From Oscillospiraceae bacterium (GTDB taxonomy: Bacteria > Bacillota > Clostridia > Oscillospirales > SIG519), in contig SVMS01000013.1 in NCBI GenBank assembly GCA_015067255.1, forward strand, positions 1 to 47,059: a DNA stretch of 47,059 nucleotides. The letters are read 5' to 3'. The notes beneath the pieces were generated by a model. That model made no database searches. It saw nothing but the letters and a program-made list of their open reading frames with translations, and was not told the origin of the DNA. Within the stretch, counting starts at the first letter, position 1, and the number at the start of each line of letters is the position of its first letter. The position numbers and the translations under genes are program-made. Shown here in pieces: positions 17,351 through 26,403 of this stretch.

Positions 17351-18292
17351 AAAAAGATTATACCGTTTATTTTATTTGTGCTTATTATTATGAGTTTTTC
17401 TTCCTGTCAACCACAGCAAAAGGAGATTATTTACGGAAATACCATAGGTAATTTTTTGAATACAGGGGGATTTCTTTCTTATAACGGTGGAGTGTTTTTG
17501 TCTGAGGAAACAGAAGAAAATAAGCGTGTACTAAAGTGCATAAAAGACTGTCCTTGTGAGGAATATCCTATTCCGTTGGAGGCATCTGAGCTAAATATTA
17601 TAAAAGATGATTTGTATTTTATTTGCGGTAGCGATATACAAAAAATGAATATGAAAACTAAAAAAATTACAGACATCACAGAGATAAATGCAACTATCAG
17701 TAATTTGTTTATTGTAAATGATGATATCTATATGCTGAAAGGATCTAATGGCAATTTAACAAAGTACAATATTAAAACAAAAAAAACAGTCGATTTCAAC
17801 ATCAGCGATATTGGGTATTATGCTGTTTATGATAATTATATTTATTACATACGCAATGCATTTTCAGAAGGCAGGAATTTATACAGGATGTCTGCAAAAG
17901 ACGGAAGCGATAAAACTTTGATTTCCGACAAAGCTTTTCTCTTTCATATTTTTGATGACAAATTATATATAGTACACAATGATTCTCAAAATATATTTTC
18001 TTATGACCTTGACGGAAAGAACGAGCAGCTTGTTTATTCAGGACAAGTGTTCAGACTTAATGATTGGGGAGGAAAGCTTTATATATGCGATAACAAAATA
18101 AATCAAATTCTCGCATTGGATATAGCTTCGGGGGAAACCGAAAAAATATGTGATGCTTCTGCACTTTATCTTGATATTACAGACGGAATAATGTCTTATT
18201 ATGAATGGATAGATAATCCTAAAAATCCTGGTAGCCCTACATTAGTATTGATAGACCTTGAAACTAAAGAAAAGACTATTATATATGAATAG
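17348..18292 (+). CDS. DUF5050-like lipoprotein (predicted beta-propeller)
   Basis: A 314-residue lipoprotein from the ATG at 17348, chosen because AAGGGAGAGATAGA lies just before it; an ATG at 17315 is further upstream without such a site. The signal MKKIIPFILFVLIIMSFSSC ends in the lipidated Cys at residue 20. The mature part is built of about seven repeats of the form DDLYFICGSDIQKMN or DKLYIVHNDSQNIFSYDLDG. It is last in the exported-protein run and is followed by two hairpins. Confidence 0.7.
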   Translation: MKKIIPFILFVLIIMSFSSCQPQQKEIIYGNTIGNFLNTGGFLSYNGGVFLSEETEENKRVLKCIKDCPCEEYPIPLEASELNIIKDDLYFICGSDIQKMNMKTKKITDITEINATISNLFIVNDDIYMLKGSNGNLTKYNIKTKKTVDFNISDIGYYAVYDNYIYYIRNAFSEGRNLYRMSAKDGSDKTLISDKAFLFHIFDDKLYIVHNDSQNIFSYDLDGKNEQLVYSGQVFRLNDWGGKLYICDNKINQILALDIASGETEKICDASALYLDITDGIMSYYEWIDNPKNPGSPTLVLIDLETKEKTIIYE

Positions 18293-18310
18293 CTTTTGAA
18301 AATTTCTTTT

Positions 18311-18346
18311 AAACACTCAGGGGGAGATAACTTTCTCTGAGTGTTT
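18311..18346 (+). terminator. Hairpin after the lipoprotein block
   Basis: Arms AAACACTCAG (18311-18320) and CTGAGTGTTT (18337-18346), with only four T residues after the stem. It lies 20 bases past the last lipoprotein stop and is probably a weak terminator backed up by the next one. Confidence 0.65.
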
Positions 18347-18359
18347 TGGAAAAGATAAA

Positions 18360-18392
18360 TACAACTTGCGTTTTTGCGAGCTGTATTTTTTT
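18360..18392 (+). terminator. Second terminator after the lipoprotein block
   Basis: Arms TACAACTTGC and GCGAGCTGTA, closed by TTTT and followed by seven T residues. Two G-T pairs are allowed. This is the stronger of the two consecutive hairpins. Confidence 0.75.
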
Positions 18393-18542
18393 AAAAATAA
18401 CAGTCGAAAATGTTAAAATTTAAGGTTTTTTTGTGTATTTTTAAATAAAAATATCCTCTTTAGCAGAAAGAAAACTTTAATATATGGAAAATACAAATAA
18501 AGTCTTGTTAAAATTATATCAATGTGCTATAATAATTGTAGT

Positions 18543-18737
18543 TTGTCGAAGCGATAAAATCGTTTCGACAAGCCGATTTTATCGGCTTAATGCAAAATAA
18601 ATTTTATGAATTTATTTTGCACAACAATTATTGAAATGGGTATGGTCAAGTTTTCTAAGAAAACTTGACACCAAATCAAAGATTTGGTGTCGAAACCACG
18701 CAAAAATGCGGGGTTTCGACTAACGATAGCCATTATA
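18543..18737. repeat. Multi-hairpin element, type B copy 2
   Basis: Same plan as 14483-14676. Hairpins are GTCGAAGCGAT/ATCGTTTCGAC (18545), AAGCCGAT/ATCGGCTT (18570, identical in copy 1), TGCAAAATAAATT/AATTTATTTTGCA (18591), GTCAAGTTTTCT/AGAAAACTTGAC (18645), ACCAAATC/GATTTGGT (18670) and GTCGAAACC/GGTTTCGAC (18689), ending TAGCCATTATA. An unpaired middle segment containing TTGAAATG and TATG corresponds to TTTCAATG and TATG in copy 1. The rest of the interval 18393-18922 is AT-rich, and I see no gene in it. Confidence 0.8.
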
Positions 18738-18922
18738 ATTGATAATTGGAAAGATGTCGCATAAATGCAAGCAAAAGAGATGTTTTTTCACATAAAAAAG
18801 TGTTATTTTTTTGTAATTAAAAAGAACATATAAAACGATTTAAAAAAGGCGTGTCGCTCGCCGAAATGCGACAAAAGCATATGCGTATAAGTGTATGCAA
18901 AAGAAAGGAAACGGTGGCTTTT

Positions 18923-19867
18923 ATGGGTAAAAAATTTACAATTATCGGAGCAGGAAGCGTTGGTTCAACAATTGCATATACTCTTTCATCTTCTGATATT
19001 GCCTCTGAAATCGTATTGATTGACATCAACAAAACAAAGGTTGAAGGCGAAGTTATGGATATTATGCAGGGAACTGCCTTCGGAAATCCTGTTTCAATTG
19101 TTGCGGGTGATTATGAGGACGCTGCAGGCTCAGATTTTGTTATTATTACATCGGGTATTGCAAGAAAGCCCGGTCAGACAAGAATTGACCTTTGTCAGAC
19201 AAATGTTAATATTCTTAAGGACATTACTCCCAAGATTGTAAAGGCTTGTCCTGATGCGCTTTATGTAATCGTAAGCAACCCTGTTGACATTATGACATAT
19301 GTATTTACAAAGATTTCGGGCTTACCTGAAAAACAGATTATCGGTTCAGGTACAATTCTTGATACCGCAAGACTTCGCTGTAAGCTTGCTGAGCATTTCA
19401 AAATTGCTCAAAAGAATATTCACGCATACGTTTTCGGCGAGCACGGTGATACATCCTTTATTCCCTGGTCTACAGCTTACGTTTCCGGTGTTAAATTAGA
19501 GGAATATTCCAACATCGCCAACAGAAAGGATAATCTTCCTTATCTTGATGAAGAAGAGATATATACATATGTACGCACCTCCGGCGGCGAGATTATAAAA
19601 AAGAAGGGCGCAACCTTCTATGCAGTATCTGCATCGGTTTGCTCTCTTTGTGAGGTTCTTTGCGACTCCTCTGACTCTATTGTTACCGTTTCTACAATGA
19701 TGCACGGTGAGTACGGAATTGACGATGTATGTATGAGTACTCTTACCCGTGTAGGCGCTGAGGGTTCCAAGGGCAAGGTACATATGGAAATTACAATAGA
19801 CGAACTCAAAAAGCTACATGCAAGCGCAGACGCATTAAAGGCTGTTATTGCGCAGATTGAAATATAA
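18923..19867 (+). CDS. mdh: LDH-fold malate dehydrogenase (possibly annotated as lactate dehydrogenase)
   Basis: A 314-residue NAD-dependent 2-hydroxyacid dehydrogenase. GAGSVGS (9-15) is the dinucleotide loop, the catalytic pair is Asp147 (ILDTAR) and His174 (GEHGD), and Arg150 binds the substrate carboxylate. Overall it reads like an L-lactate dehydrogenase. However, the specificity position, Gln102 in LDH numbering, is Arg81 (ARKPGQTR), as in malate dehydrogenases. The neighbouring fumarase and fumarate reductase genes support oxaloacetate/malate as substrate. The start is ATG 18923 by fit to the family; GTG 18914 is a possible alternative closer to AAAGGA. Gene-symbol confidence is moderate. 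Confidence 0.75.
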   Translation: MGKKFTIIGAGSVGSTIAYTLSSSDIASEIVLIDINKTKVEGEVMDIMQGTAFGNPVSIVAGDYEDAAGSDFVIITSGIARKPGQTRIDLCQTNVNILKDITPKIVKACPDALYVIVSNPVDIMTYVFTKISGLPEKQIIGSGTILDTARLRCKLAEHFKIAQKNIHAYVFGEHGDTSFIPWSTAYVSGVKLEEYSNIANRKDNLPYLDEEEIYTYVRTSGGEIIKKKGATFYAVSASVCSLCEVLCDSSDSIVTVSTMMHGEYGIDDVCMSTLTRVGAEGSKGKVHMEITIDELKKLHASADALKAVIAQIEI

Positions 19868-19911
19868 AGCCCGTTCACTTACAGGCTTGAAGAAAGGATA
19901 CGGTTTTTATT

Positions 19912-20721
19912 ATGAAGTACAGTTATTATCCCGGTTGTACGTTAAGAACAAAAGCAAAAGAGCTTGATGCCTATGCAAGAGTATCAGCAAAGGCTTTGGG
20001 CTTTGAGCTTGAGGAAATTGAAGATTGGCAGTGCTGCGGCGGCGTTTATCCCTTAGGTACTGACGAAATCGCAACAAAGCTTTCCTCTGTTCGTGCACTT
20101 AATGATGCAAAGCAAAAGGGAAGAGATTTAGTTACTCTTTGCTCCGCTTGTCATCACGTTATTAAGCGTGTTAATGACGATATGAAAAATGTCGAGGACA
20201 TCAGAACAAAGGCAAACAACTATATGAAGCTTGATGAGCCTTATGCAGGGGAAACAACGGTTTTGCATTTCCTTGAGGTTTTGCGTGACCGTGTAGGCTT
20301 TGATACATTAAAGCAAAAGGTTGTCAATCCTTTGACAGACAAGAAAATAGGCGCTTATTACGGCTGTCTGCTTTTACGTCCCGGAAAGGTTTTAGGCTTT
20401 GACAATCCCGAAAATCCTAAGATTATGGAAGATTTTATCCGTGCTTTAGGTGCACAGCCTGTTGTTTATCCTTACCGTAACGAGTGCTGCGGCGGCTACA
20501 TTTCCTTAAAGGAAAAACAAATGTCCAAAAATATGTGTGAAAAGATTTCAGAAAGCGCTGAGGGCTTCGGTGCGCAGATGCTTATCACTGCTTGTCCCTT
20601 GTGTATGTATAATCTTAACAAGACCACCGACAGCAAAATCCCTGTATATTATTTTACAGAGCTTTTGGCAGAGGCTTTAGGTGTTAAAGAAGAGGCTGAA
20701 AAGGAGGTAGCAAAGCTGTGA
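19912..20721 (+). CDS. hdrB: Heterodisulfide reductase subunit B-like protein
   Basis: A 269-residue protein with two CCG domains. Cysteines are Cys9, 41-42, 77 and 80 in the first, and Cys152, 192-193, 228 and 231 in the second. In methanogen HdrB these bind two non-cubane [4Fe-4S] clusters that cleave the CoM-CoB heterodisulfide. A clostridial host lacks that substrate, so the acceptor must differ. AAAGGA precedes the ATG, and the stop overlaps the hdrC GTG by four bases. It opens a seven-gene Hdr-Flx block that runs directly into frdBA. Confidence 0.92.
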   Translation: MKYSYYPGCTLRTKAKELDAYARVSAKALGFELEEIEDWQCCGGVYPLGTDEIATKLSSVRALNDAKQKGRDLVTLCSACHHVIKRVNDDMKNVEDIRTKANNYMKLDEPYAGETTVLHFLEVLRDRVGFDTLKQKVVNPLTDKKIGAYYGCLLLRPGKVLGFDNPENPKIMEDFIRALGAQPVVYPYRNECCGGYISLKEKQMSKNMCEKISESAEGFGAQMLITACPLCMYNLNKTTDSKIPVYYFTELLAEALGVKEEAEKEVAKL

Positions 20722-21107
20722 GTACAGGTAATAACAAGGCTGAACTTATTAAACAAATCAGCGGTGTAAATCCTTTGAAATGTATGAAATGCGGAAAATG
20801 CTCCGCTTCCTGTCCCTCTTTCAACGAGATGGATATTAAGCCTCATCAGTTTGTTTCCTATGTAGTAAATGACGATATAGAGGCACTTGTAAATTCAAAA
20901 TCCTTATGGAAATGTCTTTCCTGCTTTGCTTGTATTGAGCGCTGTCCCCGTGACGTTCAGCCCGGCAAGCTTATAGATGCGGCAAGACAGACAGTTATCC
21001 GTCAAAAAGGAGAAACCTATCTTTCTCCCAATGAAGTTCCCGAATTACTCGATCCTGAGCTTCCTCAGCAGTTGCTTGTAAGCTCATTCAGAAAATACAG
21101 GAGGTAA
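20718..21107 (+). CDS. hdrC: Heterodisulfide reductase subunit C-like ferredoxin
   Basis: A 129-residue protein with two [4Fe-4S] motifs, CMKCGKCSASCP and CLSCFACIERCP, which wire electrons between HdrA and HdrB. The GTG start overlaps the hdrB stop (GTGA), indicating coupled synthesis, and AAGGAGG lies about nine bases upstream of it. It has no membrane segment. Confidence 0.92.
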   Translation: MSTGNNKAELIKQISGVNPLKCMKCGKCSASCPSFNEMDIKPHQFVSYVVNDDIEALVNSKSLWKCLSCFACIERCPRDVQPGKLIDAARQTVIRQKGETYLSPNEVPELLDPELPQQLLVSSFRKYRR

Positions 21108-21112
21108 GCCTG

Positions 21113-23101
21113 ATGCAAAGAATAGGTGTATTTGTCTGCCACTGCGGTACTAATATTGCTGCAACGGTAGACGTTAAAAAAGTTGCTGAAATGGCTCTTT
21201 TAGAGCCCGGTGTTGTCCACGCTGAAGACTATCCCTATATGTGTTCAGAGGCAGGACAGGCGAGAATAGCAGAAGCAGTTAAGGAAAAAAATCTGACAGG
21301 TATTGTTGTTTGCTCCTGTTCTCCCCGTATGCACGAAGCCACCTTCAGAAAGGCGGCTCAGAAAGCGGGCATAAATCCTTATATGGTTGAAATTGCCAAT
21401 ATCCGTGAGCATTGTTCCTGGATACATAAGGATATGGAGGAAGCTACCAAAAAGGCTGTTATTTTGGCAAGAGCTGCTATTGCAAAGGTAAATCTTAACG
21501 CTCCCTTATATCCCGGAGAAAGCAGTGTTACAAAAAGAGCGCTTGTAATAGGCGGCGGTATTGCCGGTATTCAGACAGCGCTTGATATTGCAGATGCAGG
21601 CTTTGAGGTTGATATTGTTGAGAAGGAGCCAAGCATCGGCGGAAGAATGTCTCAGCTTGACAAGACCTTCCCCACATTAGACTGCTCAGCTTGTATTCTT
21701 ACTCCTAAAATGGTTGATGCCGCAGCTCACGAAAAAATAAATATCTATACTTACAGCGAGGTTGAAAACGTTTCCGGCTTTGTCGGTGATTTTACTGTTG
21801 ACATTCGCAAAAAAGCAAGATATGTAGATATGGACAAATGCACAGGCTGTGGATTATGTCAGGAAAAATGTCCCTCTAAGAAGGCTCCCAGCGAGTTTAA
21901 CAGAGGTCTTAATACAAGAAGCGCTATCTTCACTCCCTTTGCGCAGGCTATTCCTAACGTACCCGTAATTGATACAGATAGCTGTATCAAGTTTAAAACA
22001 GGAAAATGCGGTCTTTGCGCTAAGGTTTGTCAGGCAGGCGCTATTGACTACGAGCAAAAGGACGAAATCATTACTCAGAAATACGGCGCTATCGTTGTTG
22101 CAACAGGCTTTGACGTAATTAAGCTTGACAACTATGACGAATATGCTTACAGCCAGAGTAAAGACGTTATAACCTCTTTAGAGCTTGAGCGTATTATGAA
22201 TGCGGCTGGACCTACAAAGGGACATCTTGAACGTCTTTCTGACGGAAAAGCCCCCAAGGAAATGGTGTTTATTCAGTGCGTGGGAAGCCGTTGCTCAGAC
22301 AACAGAGGAAAGGGCTACTGCTCCAAAATCTGCTGTATGTATACTGCAAAGCACGCTATGCTTATAAGAGATAAATATCCCGATGTAAATGTTACTGTAT
22401 TTTATATTGACGTGCGTACCCCCGGTAAAAACTTTGACGAGTTTTACCGCAGAGCTGTTGAGCAGTACGGCGTAAATTATGTAAAGGGTCAGGTTGGTAA
22501 GGTATTACCTCAGCCCAACGGCAAGCTTCTTGTTCAGGGTGTTGACCTTCTTGACAACAAGCAAATTCTTAAAGAGGCTGATATGGTTGTTCTTGCAGCC
22601 GCTATCGAGCCTAACAAGGATGTAAGAAAAATTGCTACAATGCTTACAGCAAGTATTGACAATGACAATTTCTTAACAGAAGCTCACGCAAAGCTTCGTC
22701 CCGTTGAGTCACCTACAGCAGGTATTTTCCTTTCAGGTGTATCTCAAGGACCTAAGGATATCCCCGAAACAGTTGCTCAGGCAGGTGCGGCGGCAGTTAA
22801 GGCTATCGGCTTACTCTCTAAGGATAAGCTTACCACTAACCCCTGTACTGCTAAGGCAGACGAGCTTTTGTGTAACGGATGTTCAACTTGTGCAAACGTT
22901 TGTCCTTACGGCGCTATCAGCTATGAGGACAAGCAAATAAATGACCACGGAATAAGAGAGACACGCCGTATTGCAGTAGTAAACGGTGCTTTGTGTCAGG
23001 GCTGCGGTGCTTGTACCGTTGCTTGTCCTTCAGGTTGTATGGACCTTCAGGGCTTCTCTAACAGACAGATTATAGCGGAGGTTGATGCAATATGTCGATA
23101 G
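21113..23101 (+). CDS. hdrA: Heterodisulfide reductase subunit A, flavin-based electron-bifurcating core
   Basis: A 662-residue HdrA, close to the methanogen length. It has an N-terminal Cys-containing domain (VCHCGT at 8-13; CSCSPRMHEATF at 67-78), an FAD-binding loop VIGGGIAGIQ (145-154), and the HdrA segment LDCSACILTPKM (189-200). An inserted [4Fe-4S] motif CTGCGLCQEKCP (243-254) and Cys residues at 291-306 follow, with two C-terminal ferredoxin motifs (CNGCSTCANVCP, CQGCGACTVACP). In known systems the HdrA flavin splits electron pairs between a high-potential acceptor and ferredoxin. The end overlaps the next gene by 10 bases. Confidence 0.95.
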   Translation: MQRIGVFVCHCGTNIAATVDVKKVAEMALLEPGVVHAEDYPYMCSEAGQARIAEAVKEKNLTGIVVCSCSPRMHEATFRKAAQKAGINPYMVEIANIREHCSWIHKDMEEATKKAVILARAAIAKVNLNAPLYPGESSVTKRALVIGGGIAGIQTALDIADAGFEVDIVEKEPSIGGRMSQLDKTFPTLDCSACILTPKMVDAAAHEKINIYTYSEVENVSGFVGDFTVDIRKKARYVDMDKCTGCGLCQEKCPSKKAPSEFNRGLNTRSAIFTPFAQAIPNVPVIDTDSCIKFKTGKCGLCAKVCQAGAIDYEQKDEIITQKYGAIVVATGFDVIKLDNYDEYAYSQSKDVITSLELERIMNAAGPTKGHLERLSDGKAPKEMVFIQCVGSRCSDNRGKGYCSKICCMYTAKHAMLIRDKYPDVNVTVFYIDVRTPGKNFDEFYRRAVEQYGVNYVKGQVGKVLPQPNGKLLVQGVDLLDNKQILKEADMVVLAAAIEPNKDVRKIATMLTASIDNDNFLTEAHAKLRPVESPTAGIFLSGVSQGPKDIPETVAQAGAAAVKAIGLLSKDKLTTNPCTAKADELLCNGCSTCANVCPYGAISYEDKQINDHGIRETRRIAVVNGALCQGCGACTVACPSGCMDLQGFSNRQIIAEVDAICR

Positions 23102-23532
23102 AAAATAAAGAATTCAGACCAAAGATTGTAGCCTTTTGTTGTAACTGGTGCAGCTATGCAGGCGCAGACTTGGCGGGAAGCAGCCGTCTTTCATATCCTG
23201 CAGACGTTAAAATCATTAAGGTCCCCTGCTCCTGCCGTGTAAACCCTATGTTTATTCTGCGTGCTTTTGAAAAAGGAGCAGACGGTGTAATTATGTGCGG
23301 CTGTCACCCCGGCGACTGCCATTACAGCACAGGTAACTACTACGCACGCCGCCGTATGACATTGCTTTTCTCAATGCTTGATTATATCGGCGTTGAAAAC
23401 GGACGTACCCGTGTTGAATGGGTATCTGCGGCAGAGGGCGTAAAATTCTCTACCGTTATGAATGATTTTGTAGACAAAATCCGTTCATTAGGTGAAAACG
23501 TTAGATTGGGGGATTTGAGATGCAAGAATTAG
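23092..23532 (+). CDS. flxD: MvhD/FlxD iron-sulfur subunit
   Basis: A 146-residue MvhD-family [2Fe-2S] protein with CCNWCSYAGADLAG (about 14-27), VPCSCRVNP and MCGCHPGDCHY. MvhD/FlxD proteins deliver electrons from a hydrogenase or an NADH module to HdrA. The start overlaps hdrA and the end overlaps the next gene by 13 bases. With no hydrogenase nearby and an NADH-type flavoprotein downstream, FlxD fits better than MvhD. Confidence 0.88.
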   Translation: MSIENKEFRPKIVAFCCNWCSYAGADLAGSSRLSYPADVKIIKVPCSCRVNPMFILRAFEKGADGVIMCGCHPGDCHYSTGNYYARRRMTLLFSMLDYIGVENGRTRVEWVSAAEGVKFSTVMNDFVDKIRSLGENVRLGDLRCKN

Positions 23533-24494
23533 TTAACAGAGCCAAAGAACTGCTTGCAGACGGTACAGTTGTCCGTGTATTAGGCTGGAAAGCCGGCGAC
23601 TTTACCTTTAACCCCGAGCCTTCCTTCTTTGAAACAGAGGAGGACTTAAAGAATTTTGTTTATAACGGCTTTTGCGGTGCTAACTTAAGCAAATATATGA
23701 TTGAAGCTTCAAAGCTTGAAGGCAAAACCTTAGTATTTCTTAAGCCCTGCGACTCCTACAGCTTTAATCAGCTTCTTAAGGAGCACAGAATTGACAGAGA
23801 TAAGGCGTACATTGTAGGCGTAGGCTGTAAGGGTAAGCTTGATGTTGAAAAAATCAAGGCTTCGGGTATCAAGGGTATACTTGAAATTACAGGCGCCGAG
23901 ATGTCTGACGAGTGCGATACTTTAAGCATCAAAACTCTTTACGGCGACAAAACCTTCCCTTATGCAGACGCTATGCTTGAGCGTTGCCACGTTTGCAAGG
24001 GCAAGGAGCACGTTATATATGACGAGCTTATAGGCGAGTCAAAGGACACAAAGGATGCAGAAAGATTTACAGAAATTGAAAAAATCGAAAAAATGAGCCC
24101 CGAAGAAAAATTTGAATTTTTCAGAAAAGAGCTCAGCAAATGTATCCGTTGTAACGCTTGCAGAAACGTATGTCCTGCTTGCAGCTGTCGCAAATGTGTG
24201 TTTGACAGCACAAAGTTTGACTCTGCTCAAAAAGCTAATACAGACTCTTTTGAAGAGAAAATGTTCCACATTATAAGAGCATTTCACGTTGCGGGCAGAT
24301 GTACCGACTGCGGAGAGTGTAGCCGTGTATGTCCTCAGGGAATACCTCTTCACCTCTTTAACCGCAAATTTATAAAAGATATCAACGAATTTTACGGCGA
24401 GTATCAGGCGGGTGCTGACATTGAGGCGCAGGCACCCCTTACAAACTACACCTTTGACGATGTAGAGCCGAGCATAGTGAAGGAGAGGGGATAA
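23520..24494 (+). CDS. flxC: FlxC-like iron-sulfur protein
   Basis: A 324-residue protein. The N-terminal half resembles FrhB/hydrogenase beta-type modules (FLKPCDSYSFNQLL, GVGCKG, RCHVCKG). The C-terminal half has a Cys-rich ferredoxin segment (CIRCNACRNVCPACSCRKC, about 204-222) and a second motif (CTDCGECSRVCP). The gene order Hdr-D-C-B-A matches the FlxABCD-HdrABC sets of anaerobes such as Desulfovibrio vulgaris. Subunit lettering is by position and domain type. Confidence 0.78.
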   Translation: MQELVNRAKELLADGTVVRVLGWKAGDFTFNPEPSFFETEEDLKNFVYNGFCGANLSKYMIEASKLEGKTLVFLKPCDSYSFNQLLKEHRIDRDKAYIVGVGCKGKLDVEKIKASGIKGILEITGAEMSDECDTLSIKTLYGDKTFPYADAMLERCHVCKGKEHVIYDELIGESKDTKDAERFTEIEKIEKMSPEEKFEFFRKELSKCIRCNACRNVCPACSCRKCVFDSTKFDSAQKANTDSFEEKMFHIIRAFHVAGRCTDCGECSRVCPQGIPLHLFNRKFIKDINEFYGEYQAGADIEAQAPLTNYTFDDVEPSIVKERG

Positions 24495-24497
24495 TTT

Positions 24498-25526
24498 ATG
24501 AAAACAATAGCAAGAAATCAGTTACCCGAATTATTCTCCCTTATTGCTCAGACAAAGGGTCTTTACCTTCCTGTGAAGGTAAGCAATCAAGTTAATTTTG
24601 CCCCTTATACAGCGGATGCGGAATTTGATTTGGACACATTAAAAACAGTAAAATCTCCTAAAGATGTTTTCTTTCCTCAAAGTGAGAACCTGTACACCTG
24701 CGACCGTAAGGACGGAAAGCTTTCCATAACTCCCGAGGAGCTTGTAAACGAGGACTTTGTTGTTTTCGGAATGAAGGGCTGTGACGTTAAGGGAATAGAG
24801 GTTTTGGACAGAGTATTCTTAAGCGAGCCTGTTGACAGCTTCTATGCGGCAAGACGTGAGCACGGAATAATAGTTGCTCTTGCTTGTAACGAGCCTGAGG
24901 AGTCTTGCTTCTGTAATGTTTTCGGTGTTGACTGTGCAGAGCCTCTTGCCGATGTTGCAGTATGGCTTGACAGCGAAAGCCTTTATTGGAAAGCGCTTAC
25001 AGAGAAGGGCGAAGCTCTTACAGCATCTGTTGAAAGCCTTCTTACTGATACTGACGATAAAAAGGTTGAAGACAAAAAGGCGCAAATCAGAGCAATTGTT
25101 GAAAAGCTTCCTTATTCCAAGCTTTCTCTTGAGGGCTGGAACGGGGACGTTCTCAGTGAAAAGTTTGACTCTCCCCTTTGGGAAGAGCTTTACAAGCCTT
25201 GTCTTGCTTGCGGTACCTGTACCTTTGTATGTCCCACCTGTCAATGCTATGACATAAAGGACTACAACACAGGCAACGGAGTACACCGCTATCGTTGTTG
25301 GGATTCCTGTATGTATTCCGATTTTACAATGATGGCGCACGGTAACAACCGTACAAGCCAGATGCAGCGCTTCCGTCAGAGATTTATGCACAAGCTTGTA
25401 TATTTCCCTGCAAATAATGACGGAATGTATTCCTGCGTAGGCTGCGGACGTTGTGTGGACAAATGTCCTTCTGCGTTAAATATAGTAAAGGTTATAAAAG
25501 CATTTTCAAAAGAGGGAGGCAAATAA
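24498..25526 (+). CDS. flxB: FlxB-like/AsrA-like iron-sulfur protein
   Basis: A 342-residue protein similar in layout to anaerobic sulfite reductase subunit A and FlxB. An N-terminal domain contains FGMKGCDVKGIEVLDRVF (about 92-109), and two C-terminal [4Fe-4S] motifs are present (CLACGTCTFVCPTCQCYD, CVGCGRCVDKCP). GGAGAGG precedes the ATG. No sulfite reductase catalytic subunit (AsrC) is present, which argues for electron relay. Confidence 0.8.
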   Translation: MKTIARNQLPELFSLIAQTKGLYLPVKVSNQVNFAPYTADAEFDLDTLKTVKSPKDVFFPQSENLYTCDRKDGKLSITPEELVNEDFVVFGMKGCDVKGIEVLDRVFLSEPVDSFYAARREHGIIVALACNEPEESCFCNVFGVDCAEPLADVAVWLDSESLYWKALTEKGEALTASVESLLTDTDDKKVEDKKAQIRAIVEKLPYSKLSLEGWNGDVLSEKFDSPLWEELYKPCLACGTCTFVCPTCQCYDIKDYNTGNGVHRYRCWDSCMYSDFTMMAHGNNRTSQMQRFRQRFMHKLVYFPANNDGMYSCVGCGRCVDKCPSALNIVKVIKAFSKEGGK

Positions 25527-25527
25527 G

Positions 25528-26382
25528 ATGTGTGATTGTGATTGCCATAAGAATTATAATTTAGATACACTTATTCCAATGGTGGGAGTAATTACAGACA
25601 TCAGAGAGGAAACTCCCGATGTTAAAACCTTCAGAGTAAATGCGCCCGAGGGCGGAAAGCTTTTTGAGCATATGCCCGGTCAGTGCGCTATGCTATGTAT
25701 TCCCGGAGTGAGTGAGGGTATGTTCTCCATAACCTCATCTCCCACAAATAAGGAATATCAGGAATTCAGCATTAAAAAATGCGGTATGCTTACCGAACAG
25801 CTTCACAGCCTTGAGGTAGGCGACGAAATTACCGTAAGAGGACCTTACGGAAATAATTTCCCCGTTGAAACAGAATTAAAAGGCAAGAATTTGCTTTTTG
25901 TTGCAGGCGGTATCGGTCTTGCACCTCTTCGTTCTGTTATAAACTATGTAATTGATAACCGTCAGAATTACGGCACAGTAGATATCATTTACGGCTCACG
26001 TTCCGCTGATGATTTAGTTCAGCTAAAGGAAATTCAAGAGGTCTGGATGAAGACTGAGGGCGTAAACGTTTATCTGACCATCGACCGTGAGCAAGAGGGT
26101 TGGGACGGTCACGTTGGCTTTGTTCCCGCTTATCTTAAGGAGCTTGAAATAGCGGCTGATAAAACAGCCCTTGTTTGCGGACCTCCTATAATGATTAAAT
26201 TTGTGCTTGCGGCACTTCAGGAAATGGGCTTTACAAAAGAGCAGGTTTACACCACTCTTGAGTTAAGAATGAAATGCGGAGTAGGAAAATGCGGACGTTG
26301 CAACATCGGTTCAAAATACGTTTGCAAGGACGGTCCCGTGTTCCGTTTTGACGAAATAGATGAGCTCCCCAATGAGTATTAA
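25528..26382 (+). CDS. flxA: FlxA-like NAD(P)H-binding flavoprotein (PyrK/AsrB family)
   Basis: A 284-residue ferredoxin reductase-type protein. It has an FAD-binding beta barrel (about 10-105; MFSITSSPTNKEYQEFSI), an NAD-binding region with FVAGGIGLAPLRS (about 121-133), and a C-terminal [2Fe-2S] motif CGVGKCGRCNIGSKYVC. It is the likely entry point for NADH electrons into the Flx-Hdr complex. It begins one base after the flxB stop, and GAGGGAGG precedes the ATG. Confidence 0.85.
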   Translation: MCDCDCHKNYNLDTLIPMVGVITDIREETPDVKTFRVNAPEGGKLFEHMPGQCAMLCIPGVSEGMFSITSSPTNKEYQEFSIKKCGMLTEQLHSLEVGDEITVRGPYGNNFPVETELKGKNLLFVAGGIGLAPLRSVINYVIDNRQNYGTVDIIYGSRSADDLVQLKEIQEVWMKTEGVNVYLTIDREQEGWDGHVGFVPAYLKELEIAADKTALVCGPPIMIKFVLAALQEMGFTKEQVYTTLELRMKCGVGKCGRCNIGSKYVCKDGPVFRFDEIDELPNEY

Positions 26383-26403
26383 TAAAGGAAAGGGTATTTT
26401 ATA

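Noticed and set aside
19912-23101. Methanogen-type heterodisulfide reductase implying an archaeal source
   Set aside because: Surrounding genes, ribosome sites and Flx subunits are bacterial; HdrABC homologues are widespread in anaerobic bacteria.
24498-26382. Anaerobic sulfite reductase AsrA-AsrB
   Set aside because: No AsrC siroheme subunit follows, and the genes continue an Hdr-Flx series.
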